Of a stretch of DNA of 64,000 bases, positions 33,809 to 41,976 are shown in pieces; the stretch's first letter is position 1, and each line of letters begins with the position of its first letter. Origin of the DNA: Ktedonobacter racemifer DSM 44963. Its GTDB lineage: Bacteria; Chloroflexota; Ktedonobacteria; Ktedonobacterales; Ktedonobacteraceae. A program made the translations under genes and the position numbers. Below the pieces are notes generated by a model that saw only the letters and a list, made by a program, of their open reading frames with translations, was not told the origin of the DNA and made no database searches. The stretch lies in NCBI RefSeq assembly GCF_000178855.1, contig NZ_ADVG01000002.1:2170001-2234000 (forward strand), read 5' to 3'.

Positions 33809-34417
33809 ATGCGAGAGAAAAAGCAGGAGAATAATGGACATCAATCAGCAAAAACACATGCTGAAGGCGCTTGTAGCCTAGAAAAGCATTTTACTGTTAT
33901 ACCTTTTAATGGCAATAGGCCGCATATCGCGAAGAACGTCTTCATCGCCCCAGGGGCTGTTATCGTTGGGGATGTGACGATCCAGGAGGGGGCCAGCGTC
34001 TGGTACAATACCGTCATTCGTGGGGATACCGCCCCCATCGTGATTGGGCCACGCACGAATATTCAGGATAATTGTACGCTTCATGTTGACGCTGATGCCC
34101 CTCTCATCATCGGGGCGGACTGCACCATTGGGCATAATGCGGTCGTGCATGGCGCGACGCTCGAGGACCATGTGCTGGTAGGCATGCACGCCACTGTCCT
34201 CTCGCATGCCAGTATTGGCGCGGAGACCATCATTGGCGCCAATGCCCTTGTCAGTGAACATAAAAGCATTCCAGGTGGCTCCCTGGCCCTGGGCGTCCCC
34301 GCTAGGGTCACACGCCCCCTCAAAGCCGAGGAACGCGTACAGATTCGTAGTAGTGCCACTGGCTATAGCCAGCGGGCAAGGCAGCATAAACAGGCCGTCG
34401 AGGCGGCCAAACTCTAG
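33809..34417 (+). CDS. Gamma-carbonic anhydrase-like protein, N-terminus replaced by element DNA
   Basis: 202 aa from ATG 33809 (GGAAGG 8 bases upstream); ATG 33776 is an alternative. Residues 31-202 are a left-handed beta-helix of hexapeptide repeats with the zinc-ligand histidines in CTLHVD and IGHNAVVHGA, as in the CaiE/YrdA/PaaY branch. Residues 1-30 are encoded by the integrated element; the native start MPIIPFNG is at 23100. The insertion thus restored an open frame with a new start and ribosome binding site. Whether a promoter also serves it is unknown. Gap to thiO (convergent) is 4 bases. Confidence 0.9.
   Translation: MREKKQENNGHQSAKTHAEGACSLEKHFTVIPFNGNRPHIAKNVFIAPGAVIVGDVTIQEGASVWYNTVIRGDTAPIVIGPRTNIQDNCTLHVDADAPLIIGADCTIGHNAVVHGATLEDHVLVGMHATVLSHASIGAETIIGANALVSEHKSIPGGSLALGVPARVTRPLKAEERVQIRSSATGYSQRARQHKQAVEAAKL
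33899..33912. repeat. attR core of the 10.8-kb element
   Basis: ATACCTTTTAATGG, identical to 23109-23122; here in frame within the carbonic anhydrase gene (coding for ..IPFNG). Confidence 0.88.
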
Positions 34418-34421
34418 CTTA

Positions 34422-35579
34422 TCATGAAAGAAAACGCTGCGGGAGACATGGCTGGAGCAGGCGGAGCACCTCCCGCTCACACGCACTGTGCACAGGCTCC
34501 AGCATAGCTCTAAGCCCCTCCGCCGTGAGTGCACTTAAGAGAAAGCCAACGCTATTATGTCCCGTCGCGAGCAGTAGATTTGTCCAACCAGGCACGGGTC
34601 CGATCAAGGGGCGCGTATCAGGCGTCATGGGGCGCAGGCCCGACCAGGCACGTATCGCGCTCTGACCCGCCTGGTCGGGCAGAAGCCTGGAGGCTCGGGC
34701 TTTCAGCCAGGCTTGCCCCTCATCGGTCACCCCTGGCGTAAAGCCAACCTCTTCGCGTGTGGCTCCAACCAGTACACCTTCCGCGTGCGGTATGGCGTAG
34801 GCTGCATAGCCGAAGATAAGGTGGCGCAGGGGCCGTACGTCATTTTCCAGGATCAACATCTGTCCACGCACAGGGGTGACCGGGAGAGCAGCAAGGGGCG
34901 CCAGAAGAGCCTGAGACCAGGCACCTGTCGCGACGATCAAATGGTCGCAAGCAAGCTGGCGGCCATCCGCGAGCCGAACCCCATGCACGCGCTCCATATT
35001 ACGCTCAGGCTCACACCTGTCCATGATGATCTCACACACTTCCTGACCATCCTCAATCCTGGCCCCACGCTGTCGCGCCGCCTGGGCAAAGGCCTGGACC
35101 GTAGCATGCGCATCGAGCTGAGCCTCACCTGGAATGAAGATACCCGCGCATACATCCGGGTGCAGGCATGGCTCTTGCTGGCGCGCCTCCTCACCCGTCA
35201 ACCAGTACATCTCCCACCCCAGAGGCTGCCAACTCTCCCAGCGTTTACGCAGCCTGGCGATGCGCTTCTCCTGAAAGACGACACGTAGCGCTCCAGTTCG
35301 CGCATAGTGAGTCTGGATGCCGCTTTCGTCCTCGACTTCAGGCAAGAGAGATTCAAGACGCGCCAATCCCTGAAGCAAGAGATCGGCCTGCGCACCTGCC
35401 CCATTGATCGGCCCAAAGGGAGCTAGCAGACCAGCCGCGGCACCAGAGGCACCACTCCCCAGCCTGTCTCGCTCCAATAGCAACACCTCGTGGCCTGCCC
35501 GGCGCAACACATATGCCGCCACACAGCCCACAATCCCGCCACCAATGATAACGATCTCACTTCCACCAGGAATCATCAT
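34422..35579 (-). CDS. thiO: Glycine oxidase ThiO-like FAD-dependent oxidoreductase
   Basis: 385 aa DAO-family flavoenzyme. FAD loop VIIGGGIVGCVAAYVLRRAGHEVLLLERD at the N-terminus, AAGLLAPFG, and the C-terminal GLRPMTPDTRPLIGPVPG...LLATGHNSVGFLLSALTAE, all typical of ThiO, which makes glyoxylate imine for the thiazole of thiamine. No other thi gene is in the window, so the thiamine role rests on family similarity. Starts 2 bases after the DUF4097 gene stop, so cotranscribed with it. Confidence 0.85.
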   Translation of the reverse strand: MMIPGGSEIVIIGGGIVGCVAAYVLRRAGHEVLLLERDRLGSGASGAAAGLLAPFGPINGAGAQADLLLQGLARLESLLPEVEDESGIQTHYARTGALRVVFQEKRIARLRKRWESWQPLGWEMYWLTGEEARQQEPCLHPDVCAGIFIPGEAQLDAHATVQAFAQAARQRGARIEDGQEVCEIIMDRCEPERNMERVHGVRLADGRQLACDHLIVATGAWSQALLAPLAALPVTPVRGQMLILENDVRPLRHLIFGYAAYAIPHAEGVLVGATREEVGFTPGVTDEGQAWLKARASRLLPDQAGQSAIRAWSGLRPMTPDTRPLIGPVPGWTNLLLATGHNSVGFLLSALTAEGLRAMLEPVHSACEREVLRLLQPCLPQRFLS

Positions 35580-35581
35580 CC

Positions 35582-36496
35582 TTACACACCCATCTTGCGC
35601 AGAAGCAAAGGGCCGTTCTGGGACATGAGCACAATATGCGCATATGGGCCGTGGCCGACGTGTGTGGTCCGAAATTCGTTTGAGATAATGGTGCTGGTAG
35701 TACTCAACTTATCCACAATAAAAGAGGCATCGCTGGGCAAGGCTACGCTCACAGCGCCGTTATTTGAGTGGAAGGCATAGAGGCCATTAGCGTCCAATTT
35801 GCCACTAAAGGCAACGGTACCCACACTGCTACTCAAGCTTACGTGTCCATGCAGGGTGACATCGCGCACGAGAACGGTCCCGGTGTTGGAATAGATAGAT
35901 GAGCCATTTTCCAGGTTTGAGTCATCGAGCGTGACCGCCCCTACAGAGGCAAACACGTTTACCTGGCTACTCATTCCGGAAATCGCCACTATGCCAGAAC
36001 CAACTGAGAGCCTGAGGTTGGTCGTGGAGGGCGCACTTACATTGAGATCCAGGCCCGTCCACCCAAGATGAAGAAGCCCCTCTTGAGCAGTCTGCTTTAC
36101 GTACAGCATATTACCCACCTGAGAGACTTGCACCTGGACATCTTCGACTCTCCCTAGAAAGCCATAGTGCCTGGTACCAGAGAGATGGATGGAGGCATCA
36201 TTGCTGCGTTGGATGTGAATAGAACCCGCATCCAGGCGTATATCGAGGGATGCTGGTTGCCCTGGCTGAGCGGCATAACTGCGCTCCTCCAGCGATGCTG
36301 TGCGTGTGAAACTGCCAGTCGCACCAATACCAATTAACATCCCACCCAGTAGAACACAACATACCAGCACGACCACGACGAGCCAGGCTCGCCTCCTCTT
36401 TCGACCAGGTGCGAGAACTGTTGGCGCTTCAGCAGATTCAGGCTCAGACTGCGCCTGAGCCTGCTCGCTCTCTTGCTGTTTACTCACCAAACGCAT
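35582..36496 (-). CDS. DUF4097-type beta-helical membrane-anchored protein
   Basis: 304 aa from ATG 36496 (MRLVSKQQESEQ), GAAAGG upstream; longer frames run through the hairpin at 36585. Polar N-terminus, one membrane helix at about 35-58 (AWLVVVVLVCCVLLGGMLIGI), then an extracellular repetitive beta domain with short GxVxLxxxx repeats (about 80-304) matching the DUF4097 putative adhesin fold. First gene of a two-gene unit with thiO. Confidence 0.8.
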   Translation of the reverse strand: MRLVSKQQESEQAQAQSEPESAEAPTVLAPGRKRRRAWLVVVVLVCCVLLGGMLIGIGATGSFTRTASLEERSYAAQPGQPASLDIRLDAGSIHIQRSNDASIHLSGTRHYGFLGRVEDVQVQVSQVGNMLYVKQTAQEGLLHLGWTGLDLNVSAPSTTNLRLSVGSGIVAISGMSSQVNVFASVGAVTLDDSNLENGSSIYSNTGTVLVRDVTLHGHVSLSSSVGTVAFSGKLDANGLYAFHSNNGAVSVALPSDASFIVDKLSTTSTIISNEFRTTHVGHGPYAHIVLMSQNGPLLLRKMGV

Positions 36497-36584
36497 TTGC
36501 CTTTCATCATGTGAACTACACTTTTGTAAGTGCCAGATCATTATAGCAAAAACTGCACCAAAAGGCTTCATCATACCAGCAGTA

Positions 36585-36660
36585 CTCAAAGAGGAGGGGT
36601 GTGGCTGTAGATTACTGCGCAAACGCATACAGATCTACAGCCACACCCCTCCTCTTTGAG
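36585..36660. terminator. 28-bp perfect hairpin ending the ccm operon
   Basis: 36585-36612 pairs with 36633-36660; the loop holds a second hairpin TGCG-CAAA-CGCA. Lies 26 bases past the last gene of the leftward ccm operon and upstream of the next operon. Confidence 0.75.
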
Positions 36661-36686
36661 AGCGAACTTACAGGCCCTACAAGACT

Positions 36687-37163
36687 CTAGGCTTGCTGCT
36701 CCTGCATACGTACTAGTTTGTTCTGGTTATGTTTGGCCATTGGCAAGCGCCAGATGTAGAGAGCTATCAGGTTTGTCAGGAAGGTGACAAGCGCGAAGCT
36801 AACCGGGGGTAGCTTCTGGGTCTCGAAGATACTGCGAAGCGCCAGCGCGCCCACACACGCTACCAGCCACGCCAGGGCGGTACGCGCTGCCATACGTTTG
36901 GGCTGCGTCGCCAGGTCGCGGCGATACGTCCCGAAGAAGGGTGAGATCACATACCATGACAGCGCCACAGGCCAGATCACACGCAAGAGGTTGGCCGGAG
37001 CCAGGGTCTCGCCATGACTATTCAGGCCGACTATGCCTATCAGGAAGAAGGCGATCAAGTCTCCCAGGCCCATGTTGATGATATGGCCCATTTGGGAGCG
37101 CTCGGGGGGCGTGGGCGGCGTGGCTTCAACGATGTTGCGCTTTGGCTGATCTTTTGTCTTCAT
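36687..37163 (-). CDS. DUF3054-family membrane protein
   Basis: 158 aa with four membrane helices (about 33-50, 58-76, 97-115, 120-142) and the motif DLIAFFLIGIVGLNSHG plus WYVISPFFGTYR characteristic of DUF3054. Function unknown. Last gene of the ccm operon, 2 bases after the ccmD stop, which hints at a link to membrane or heme biology. Confidence 0.8.
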   Translation of the reverse strand: MKTKDQPKRNIVEATPPTPPERSQMGHIINMGLGDLIAFFLIGIVGLNSHGETLAPANLLRVIWPVALSWYVISPFFGTYRRDLATQPKRMAARTALAWLVACVGALALRSIFETQKLPPVSFALVTFLTNLIALYIWRLPMAKHNQNKLVRMQEQQA

Positions 37164-37165
37164 CT

Positions 37166-37336
37166 TTAGTTTCCTGCCTCTTTTTCTTCGCGCTCTTGCT
37201 GCTCGCGAACCAGTTCTTCAACAACGGCCAGCTCGGCCTGCACCCCGCGCATACGCAGGGCAATGACCGTCAGGTAGATAAACAGAATCACGATGGCGGC
37301 AATATAGGCAATCGCGAGATAGGTAAATCCCGACAT
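37166..37336 (-). CDS. ccmD: CcmD-family small membrane protein
   Basis: 56 aa: one membrane helix (residues 5-27, YLAIAYIAAIVILFIYLTVI) followed by a charged helix rich in Glu. GGAG is 8 bases upstream of the ATG. Size, topology and position just after ccmC fit CcmD, which stabilises the CcmABC-CcmE complex that releases holo-CcmE. Confidence 0.8.
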   Translation of the reverse strand: MSGFTYLAIAYIAAIVILFIYLTVIALRMRGVQAELAVVEELVREQQEREEKEAGN

Positions 37337-37365
37337 ATCCGCTCCTCTCCCTTTATGATCTTATT

Positions 37366-37416
37366 CCAAAACCCAACGTCACTCGCGTGACTAGCGCTTC
37401 GCGCTCAGGATTTCGG
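37366..37416 (-). repeat. Interspersed two-hairpin palindromic element, copy 2
   Basis: In the ccmC-ccmD spacer. On the minus strand: CCGAAATCC-TGA-GCGC-gaa-GCGC-TA-GTCAC-GCGA-GTGAC-GTT-GGGTTTTGG. The second hairpin has swapped base pairs against copies 3 and 4 yet still pairs. Confidence 0.8.
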
Positions 37417-37426
37417 AGAAGAAGTA

Positions 37427-38173
37427 TTATGAGACGATGGCTCGCAAGCGTTGCGCAATACTCTGCGCTCGCTGTAGATGATAGACCTGGCGTACCAGGA
37501 AGATAAACAAGAGGGTAAACGCGATCAGGGTAACAAACATCGTCGCCAGCGCCTCAGGGGGCAGACCCGCATCGGTATTCCCAATCTGCTGCGTTGGATG
37601 CTGACCACGCCACCAGTTGACCGAGAGATAGATGATTGGCACATCCACGGCACCTACAAGCGCCATGACCGCGCCTACACGTATGCTATCGAGCGTGCGC
37701 CCCATATAGTTGCGCAACATCAGGTAGCCCACATACATAAACCAGAGGATGAGCGTCGCCGTCAACCTGGCATCCCAAACCCACCAGGTCCCCCAGATGG
37801 GGCGCCCCCAGACTGAGCCGGTAATCAGCGCGATGCTGATAAAAATGGTGCCGACCTCGGCGTTGGCGCGGGCGATCCAGTCCCAGCGCTCGTCCTTCCG
37901 CACCAGGCAGACGACACTGGCAACGGCGAGCAGGATAAAGGCCAGCATCCCCAGCCAGGCACAGGCCACGTGCAGGTAGAAGATACGCTGCGGATCGAGC
38001 TGGAGCGCGTCTTCAGGCGCATAGAAGAAGATCATCCAGGAGGAGAGAGCTAACCCGATAAGCGATAGGCCGCCTATGATATAGTCGACGCCCGCCAACC
38101 CGCGCTTTCGGCCACGCAACTCCTCAGCCTTCTTCGCACGCGCCGCATCCGCCTCACGCTTTGCAATAGCCAT
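37427..38173 (-). CDS. ccmC: Heme export/handling protein CcmC
   Basis: 248 aa, six membrane helices. The Trp-rich heme-handling motif WGTWWVWDARLT and flanking histidines (FYLHVACAW) are intact; CcmC presents heme to CcmE in System I cytochrome c maturation. GAGGAA upstream; begins 4 bases after the ccmB stop. Confidence 0.94.
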   Translation of the reverse strand: MAIAKREADAARAKKAEELRGRKRGLAGVDYIIGGLSLIGLALSSWMIFFYAPEDALQLDPQRIFYLHVACAWLGMLAFILLAVASVVCLVRKDERWDWIARANAEVGTIFISIALITGSVWGRPIWGTWWVWDARLTATLILWFMYVGYLMLRNYMGRTLDSIRVGAVMALVGAVDVPIIYLSVNWWRGQHPTQQIGNTDAGLPPEALATMFVTLIAFTLLFIFLVRQVYHLQRAQSIAQRLRAIVS

Positions 38174-38177
38174 AGAT

Positions 38178-38867
38178 TTATTCCTCGATTACAAACTGGA
38201 ACGCGAGCATTGACACGCCCAGAAAGATCACATCAAACACAATAATCAAGCCCAGCCAGGGCGGCTCGTTTACCTGTGGCATCAGCAGATTCTCGGTTAA
38301 ACGAATGGCCCCTATCACTACCGGCACAATCAAAGGAAACACCAGGATCGGTAACAGCATCTCGCGCCCTCGTCCCGAGGAAGCAATCGCGGAGAAGAGC
38401 GTCCCCACACTGGCAATGCCAATTGTACCAAGCAAAACTATCTCTATGAGTACTATCGGCCCTCCACCGGGTAAGTGTAAGTTAAACAGAGCCAGGTAGA
38501 TGGGGAGAGCCACAATTTCTACTACACCGATAAATAGCAAATTTCCCAGGAATTTGGCAAGGTAGATCGCCTTCCGATCAACCGGGCAGAGTAGCAGGCG
38601 ATCCAGGGAACCCTGCTCACGCTCCGAACTCATCGTGCGCTCCAGTCCTAGAAGACTGGCGAAAATAAAGGAGACCCAGAGCACACCTGGGGCTACCGCC
38701 GCTTTGTTCTCGACCCGCAGGTCAAAAGTAAAGTTAAAGATGACCAGGACCAGCAGGGCAAAGAGTCCCATACTGAGCCATGTCTGTTTGCTGCGCAGTT
38801 CGCTGAGAATATCTTTCCAGAGAATAGCACTGACTTGTAGCCAGAAGGCTTTGATTTCGCTCATCAT
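38178..38867 (-). CDS. ccmB: Heme exporter permease CcmB
   Basis: 229 aa from ATG 38867 (MMSEIKAFWLQVSAILWKDI). Six membrane helices, with SSEREQGSLDRLLLCPVDR, the coupling region typical of CcmB. Forms the CcmABC transporter whose ATP use releases heme-loaded CcmE. Start lies 2 bases after the ccmA stop. Confidence 0.93.
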   Translation of the reverse strand: MMSEIKAFWLQVSAILWKDILSELRSKQTWLSMGLFALLVLVIFNFTFDLRVENKAAVAPGVLWVSFIFASLLGLERTMSSEREQGSLDRLLLCPVDRKAIYLAKFLGNLLFIGVVEIVALPIYLALFNLHLPGGGPIVLIEIVLLGTIGIASVGTLFSAIASSGRGREMLLPILVFPLIVPVVIGAIRLTENLLMPQVNEPPWLGLIIVFDVIFLGVSMLAFQFVIEE

Positions 38868-38869
38868 AA

Positions 38870-39583
38870 CTAGCGCACCACTTCCCGATACAGCTGCTGC
38901 AAGGCTTCTACGCTCAGTTCGCGGCTGGCACAATTGCGTACAATACGCCCATTCACCAGGAAGGCAAGCTGATCGCTGAGCGCCAGCGCGCGTTCAAGCT
39001 GGTGCGTGATAAACACAGTGCTGCCACCACGCGCGCTATGCTCAGCCATGAGTTCGTCGATCAAGGCGTGCCCCTGCTGGTCCAGGCCGGTATCAGGCTC
39101 GTCCAGCAGGAGAATATCTGGTTGGTGTAGCAGGGCACGTGCCCAGGCCAGACGCTGCAACTGGCCGCGTGAGAAGGTTCGTACCCGCTCGCGTGCTCGC
39201 TTTGCCAGGCCCACCCGTTCCAACAACACCTGCGCCCGTGCCCTCCCCTGGGAGACTCTGTACATACGCGCGAAGAACTCCAGGTTCTCCTGAGCGGTCA
39301 GGTCCTCATAGAGGTAGGGCTGGTGCGCAACCAGACCTATCAGGCGCCGTACCTCCTGGGCATCGCACTCAGCATTCCAGCCACAGAGCCGTACCATGCC
39401 CGCGCCTGGCTTCGCCAGGCAGGCCAGAACACGCATAAGGGTGGTCTTGCCCGCGCCATTGGCGCCCAGCAGCGCCAGGCGTTCCCCCGCCTGTACGCGC
39501 AGGTTGATGCCACGCAAAATCGGCTTGAGCCCATAGCTCTTCTTCAACCCCTCGACCTCGACCGCGACTGTGGCGGAGTTCAT
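38870..39583 (-). CDS. ccmA: ABC ATPase CcmA
   Basis: 237 aa. Walker A GANGAGKTT, signature FSRGQLQRL, Walker B ILLLDEPDTGLD and switch His VFITHQ are intact. ATPase subunit of CcmABC. Its ATG overlaps the preceding stop codon by one base (TGATG). Confidence 0.95.
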   Translation of the reverse strand: MNSATVAVEVEGLKKSYGLKPILRGINLRVQAGERLALLGANGAGKTTLMRVLACLAKPGAGMVRLCGWNAECDAQEVRRLIGLVAHQPYLYEDLTAQENLEFFARMYRVSQGRARAQVLLERVGLAKRARERVRTFSRGQLQRLAWARALLHQPDILLLDEPDTGLDQQGHALIDELMAEHSARGGSTVFITHQLERALALSDQLAFLVNGRIVRNCASRELSVEALQQLYREVVR

Positions 39584-40989
39584 CAGCGCGTCGCCTCCTG
39601 CTCTCGCATGATCGTACGCAGCAGCGCCTTGGTCTTATTGCGCTTCTCCTGGTAGGCGCTCTTACTGATCTTACTAGCCTCGTACTCTTTGTCCAGTTCT
39701 AATAGCTCTTTCATTAAGGCTTTACGTCGCTTCTCCTGGGAACTACTATGCGCCTCTTCGTCTTCATGCCGCGCCCTACTGGTAGCTTTCTTTTCAGCCG
39801 TAGCATGTTTGCTTCCTCGGCCTCTAGCCTTTTCTCGCTTCCCTTCCTCTGGTTCCAGGCCCATCTTTACACGCACAATACGCACTATATTCCAGAGCAG
39901 AATCACCAGGCCCACCAGGACGATAATCAAAACGATTACCCAGATTGAATTTAAGCCTGAAGATGTCCCTGTGCCGGTACCAGTCACACTCTCCGGCGCC
40001 TGGGGAAGCCCCTCGATCTTCATGACGACCTGGCGCTCTGGTGGCAGGTTGGCCGCGGTGTAGAGGTTATAAGGGCGGTCGGCATTATTAACCACACCTT
40101 TAGGTGTTATATCTGGGCTGGAGACATGGTATTGCGTCGGCACCAGCAAGGACACACCGAGCGTGGGATAGATGGCCTTATAGTCGTAGTTAAAGCTCGT
40201 ACCAGTGTAGGGAACCTCGAAGCCATAGGAGAACTCGCTATCGCCTGGAGGCACCATGGCGTCCGTCGCAAAGCCATTTCCAGCCTGAATAGCGCGATAG
40301 CCAATCAGCCCCTTCTGGAGCGAGATGGCACGCGCACCGGCTGGTAGCGGGAAGAAGAGCGCCTTGGGTCGGCCCTGGGTGGCATCCAGCGATCCGACAA
40401 AGGCTCGCCCATCCAGATTCTTAAAGGCAAAGATCGCTGAGACGTTCAAGACATGTCGCTGACTATCCACCTGCTTCACCAGCAGGGTCGATTCGATGAC
40501 GGCCATCTTTGAGCTATCCGTGGTCGCCTCATAGACCGTCAGATCTACCTTCTGCTCCGGCTGGTTGACCAGGGAGAGCGAGTCCGAAGAGTAGTTCGCA
40601 TTCTGATAACGGATATACACTGCGTAGGTCAGAGTCTTGTCATTCGAGAGGCTAGAGAAACTATAATTTCCGCCCGCATCGGTGATGGTTGTCTGGGCAT
40701 CCTTCGAGTTATTGCCCTGCGCCACCTGCAAGGTGATAGTCTGCCCCGCCAGGGGGCTGTTGTTCTTCGAACCATCCAGCAGTCGTCCATAGATATGACC
40801 TGTGCCACCATGCGCTATCCCAGCTGTTCGTGTATGCGCCAGAGCAGGAGACCAGGCCAGAATTCCCAGCATGAACAGTGCCAGCAGGCAGGCTCCACCC
40901 AGCACCTGGCTTATATACACCAGGCGTTTGCCCGGTCCAGGGTTCTTGTGTGTCTCCTTCTTGCTCAAATGTTTATCGCTGCTTCGCAT
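39583..40989 (-). CDS. Secreted-domain membrane protein of the ccm operon, function unknown
   Basis: 468 aa from ATG 40989 (GAGGAAGA upstream; overlaps the preceding gene by 17 bases). Signal/membrane helix at about 24-46, an Ig-like/carboxypeptidase-regulatory-like domain (about 60-140), a larger beta domain (about 140-330), a second helix near 358-382 and a 90-residue charged cytoplasmic coiled-coil tail. Not a standard Ccm component. Its embedding between ccmI-like and ccmA genes suggests a role in apocytochrome handling or in anchoring the maturation complex; this is inference from context. Confidence 0.75.
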   Translation of the reverse strand: MRSSDKHLSKKETHKNPGPGKRLVYISQVLGGACLLALFMLGILAWSPALAHTRTAGIAHGGTGHIYGRLLDGSKNNSPLAGQTITLQVAQGNNSKDAQTTITDAGGNYSFSSLSNDKTLTYAVYIRYQNANYSSDSLSLVNQPEQKVDLTVYEATTDSSKMAVIESTLLVKQVDSQRHVLNVSAIFAFKNLDGRAFVGSLDATQGRPKALFFPLPAGARAISLQKGLIGYRAIQAGNGFATDAMVPPGDSEFSYGFEVPYTGTSFNYDYKAIYPTLGVSLLVPTQYHVSSPDITPKGVVNNADRPYNLYTAANLPPERQVVMKIEGLPQAPESVTGTGTGTSSGLNSIWVIVLIIVLVGLVILLWNIVRIVRVKMGLEPEEGKREKARGRGSKHATAEKKATSRARHEDEEAHSSSQEKRRKALMKELLELDKEYEASKISKSAYQEKRNKTKALLRTIMREQEATR

Positions 40990-41359
40990 CGTCTTTGTCT
41001 TCCTCGTTTTGCTCTCGCATACTGCGCAACTGTTCTTCAATCATCTCATCCAGGGCCTGCTCCTGGTCATAGCGCGCCTTCAAGGCCACAAGGGCGCGCC
41101 GCATGTAACGCTCGCGCATGCTGCGATAATCTGGCTCGTCGATATTCCCAAGCTGATAATCGAGTTCAACTTCCTGAAGAGCCGCCTTGGCCGCAGTTTC
41201 CTGGCCCTCGGTGGTAGCAGCGCGCTCTTGCTCTCTCAGTTCAACCTGCGCAGGGGCAACCTGATCGGCGCCGCTCTTTGCCTCTGAGCGGCGCAAGAGG
41301 GGGTAGAGCACAAAAGCCAGGGCCAGTAACCCCAGGATCAATGCGATTACAATAGCCAT
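40973..41359 (-). CDS. CcmI-like small membrane protein
   Basis: 128 aa: one N-terminal helix (IVIALILGLLALAFVLYPLL) and a long charged helical region with ELDYQLGNIDEPDYRSMRERY, the signature seen at the start of CcmI/CycH-type proteins, without the TPR domain. Starts at the ccmH stop (1-base overlap). Probably helps deliver apocytochrome to CcmFH. Confidence 0.75.
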   Translation of the reverse strand: MAIVIALILGLLALAFVLYPLLRRSEAKSGADQVAPAQVELREQERAATTEGQETAAKAALQEVELDYQLGNIDEPDYRSMRERYMRRALVALKARYDQEQALDEMIEEQLRSMREQNEEDKDDAKQR

Positions 41360-41976
41360 TAGTGCTCCTCTTTCTTCTGATGTTTTTCCTGCGCCGCTTG
41401 TGTCTCATCTGTTTGCTCTTTCTGCGAGGAGCGAAAGAGGATGTCTTCCTCGGCTAGCTCTTGTTCGAGTAAAGCCTGGTACGCCTCCAGTTCTTGTGCA
41501 TCCACGGTCTCTAACGAGTGGGCCTCGCGTTGCGCGAGCGCCACTCCCCGTGTTTGCGCCTGCCTGCGCCAATCGCGTAGGGTCAGGAAGACCAGGGCAC
41601 ATCCCCCAAGCAGCAATAACACAGGCACTAGCCAGGCGAGCAGTGAGAAGCCCTGGGACTGGGGCGTCAGGAGGATATCATCCCCATAGTGCTCGCGAAA
41701 GTAATCAAACACCTCTTGCTCAGATTTGCCCTCTTGCAACTGCTGGCGAATCTTTGCGCGCATCTGACGCGCCATATCCGCAGGGGCATCCGACACCGGC
41801 TCGCCCTGGCAGACAGGACACTTGATCTGGCTGGCGACCTCCTGCACACGCTGGTCCAGCGTCTTATTGCGCTCCGCATTAATATACAGGAACGACCAGG
41901 CGGCGAGTATAAAGGCGACCAGGCCCAGGCAGAGATAGAGCATGCTGCGCTTTCTTACAGGTCTCCCAGGTCTCAT
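41359..41976 (-). CDS. ccmH: CcmH-type apocytochrome thiol reductase
   Basis: 205 aa. Membrane helix at about 12-30, then the conserved redox motif IKCPVCQGEPVSDAPADMARQMR, a second helix at about 100-120, and a charged C-terminal tail. The CPVC pair reduces the CXXCH cysteines of apocytochrome before heme attachment. ATG overlaps the ccmF stop by 4 bases. Confidence 0.93.
   Translation of the reverse strand: MRPGRPVRKRSMLYLCLGLVAFILAAWSFLYINAERNKTLDQRVQEVASQIKCPVCQGEPVSDAPADMARQMRAKIRQQLQEGKSEQEVFDYFREHYGDDILLTPQSQGFSLLAWLVPVLLLLGGCALVFLTLRDWRRQAQTRGVALAQREAHSLETVDAQELEAYQALLEQELAEEDILFRSSQKEQTDETQAAQEKHQKKEEH

Larger units (their letters stand above)
23109..33912. mobile_element. 10.8-kb integrative element inserted in a gamma-carbonic anhydrase gene
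   Basis: Bounded by the 14-bp direct repeat ATACCTTTTAATGG. It carries a tyrosine recombinase next to the left end, a Rep_trans-like replication protein (frameshifted), an AEP primase/zinc-finger protein, an HNH protein, a lytic transglycosylase, small Cys-rich and membrane proteins, and a putative regulator next to the right end. Most genes run leftward with strong Shine-Dalgarno sequences. I see no relaxase, coupling ATPase, VirB4, capsid or terminase, so it looks like a plasmid-derived integrative element or a mobilisable satellite rather than a self-transmissible ICE or a phage. Confidence 0.88.

Noticed and set aside
37366..37416. Integron attC site, because ACCCAAC resembles an attC core
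   Set aside because: The partner core GTTRRRY is not at the required opposite position and there is no integron integrase or cassette array; it is one copy of the dispersed two-hairpin element.
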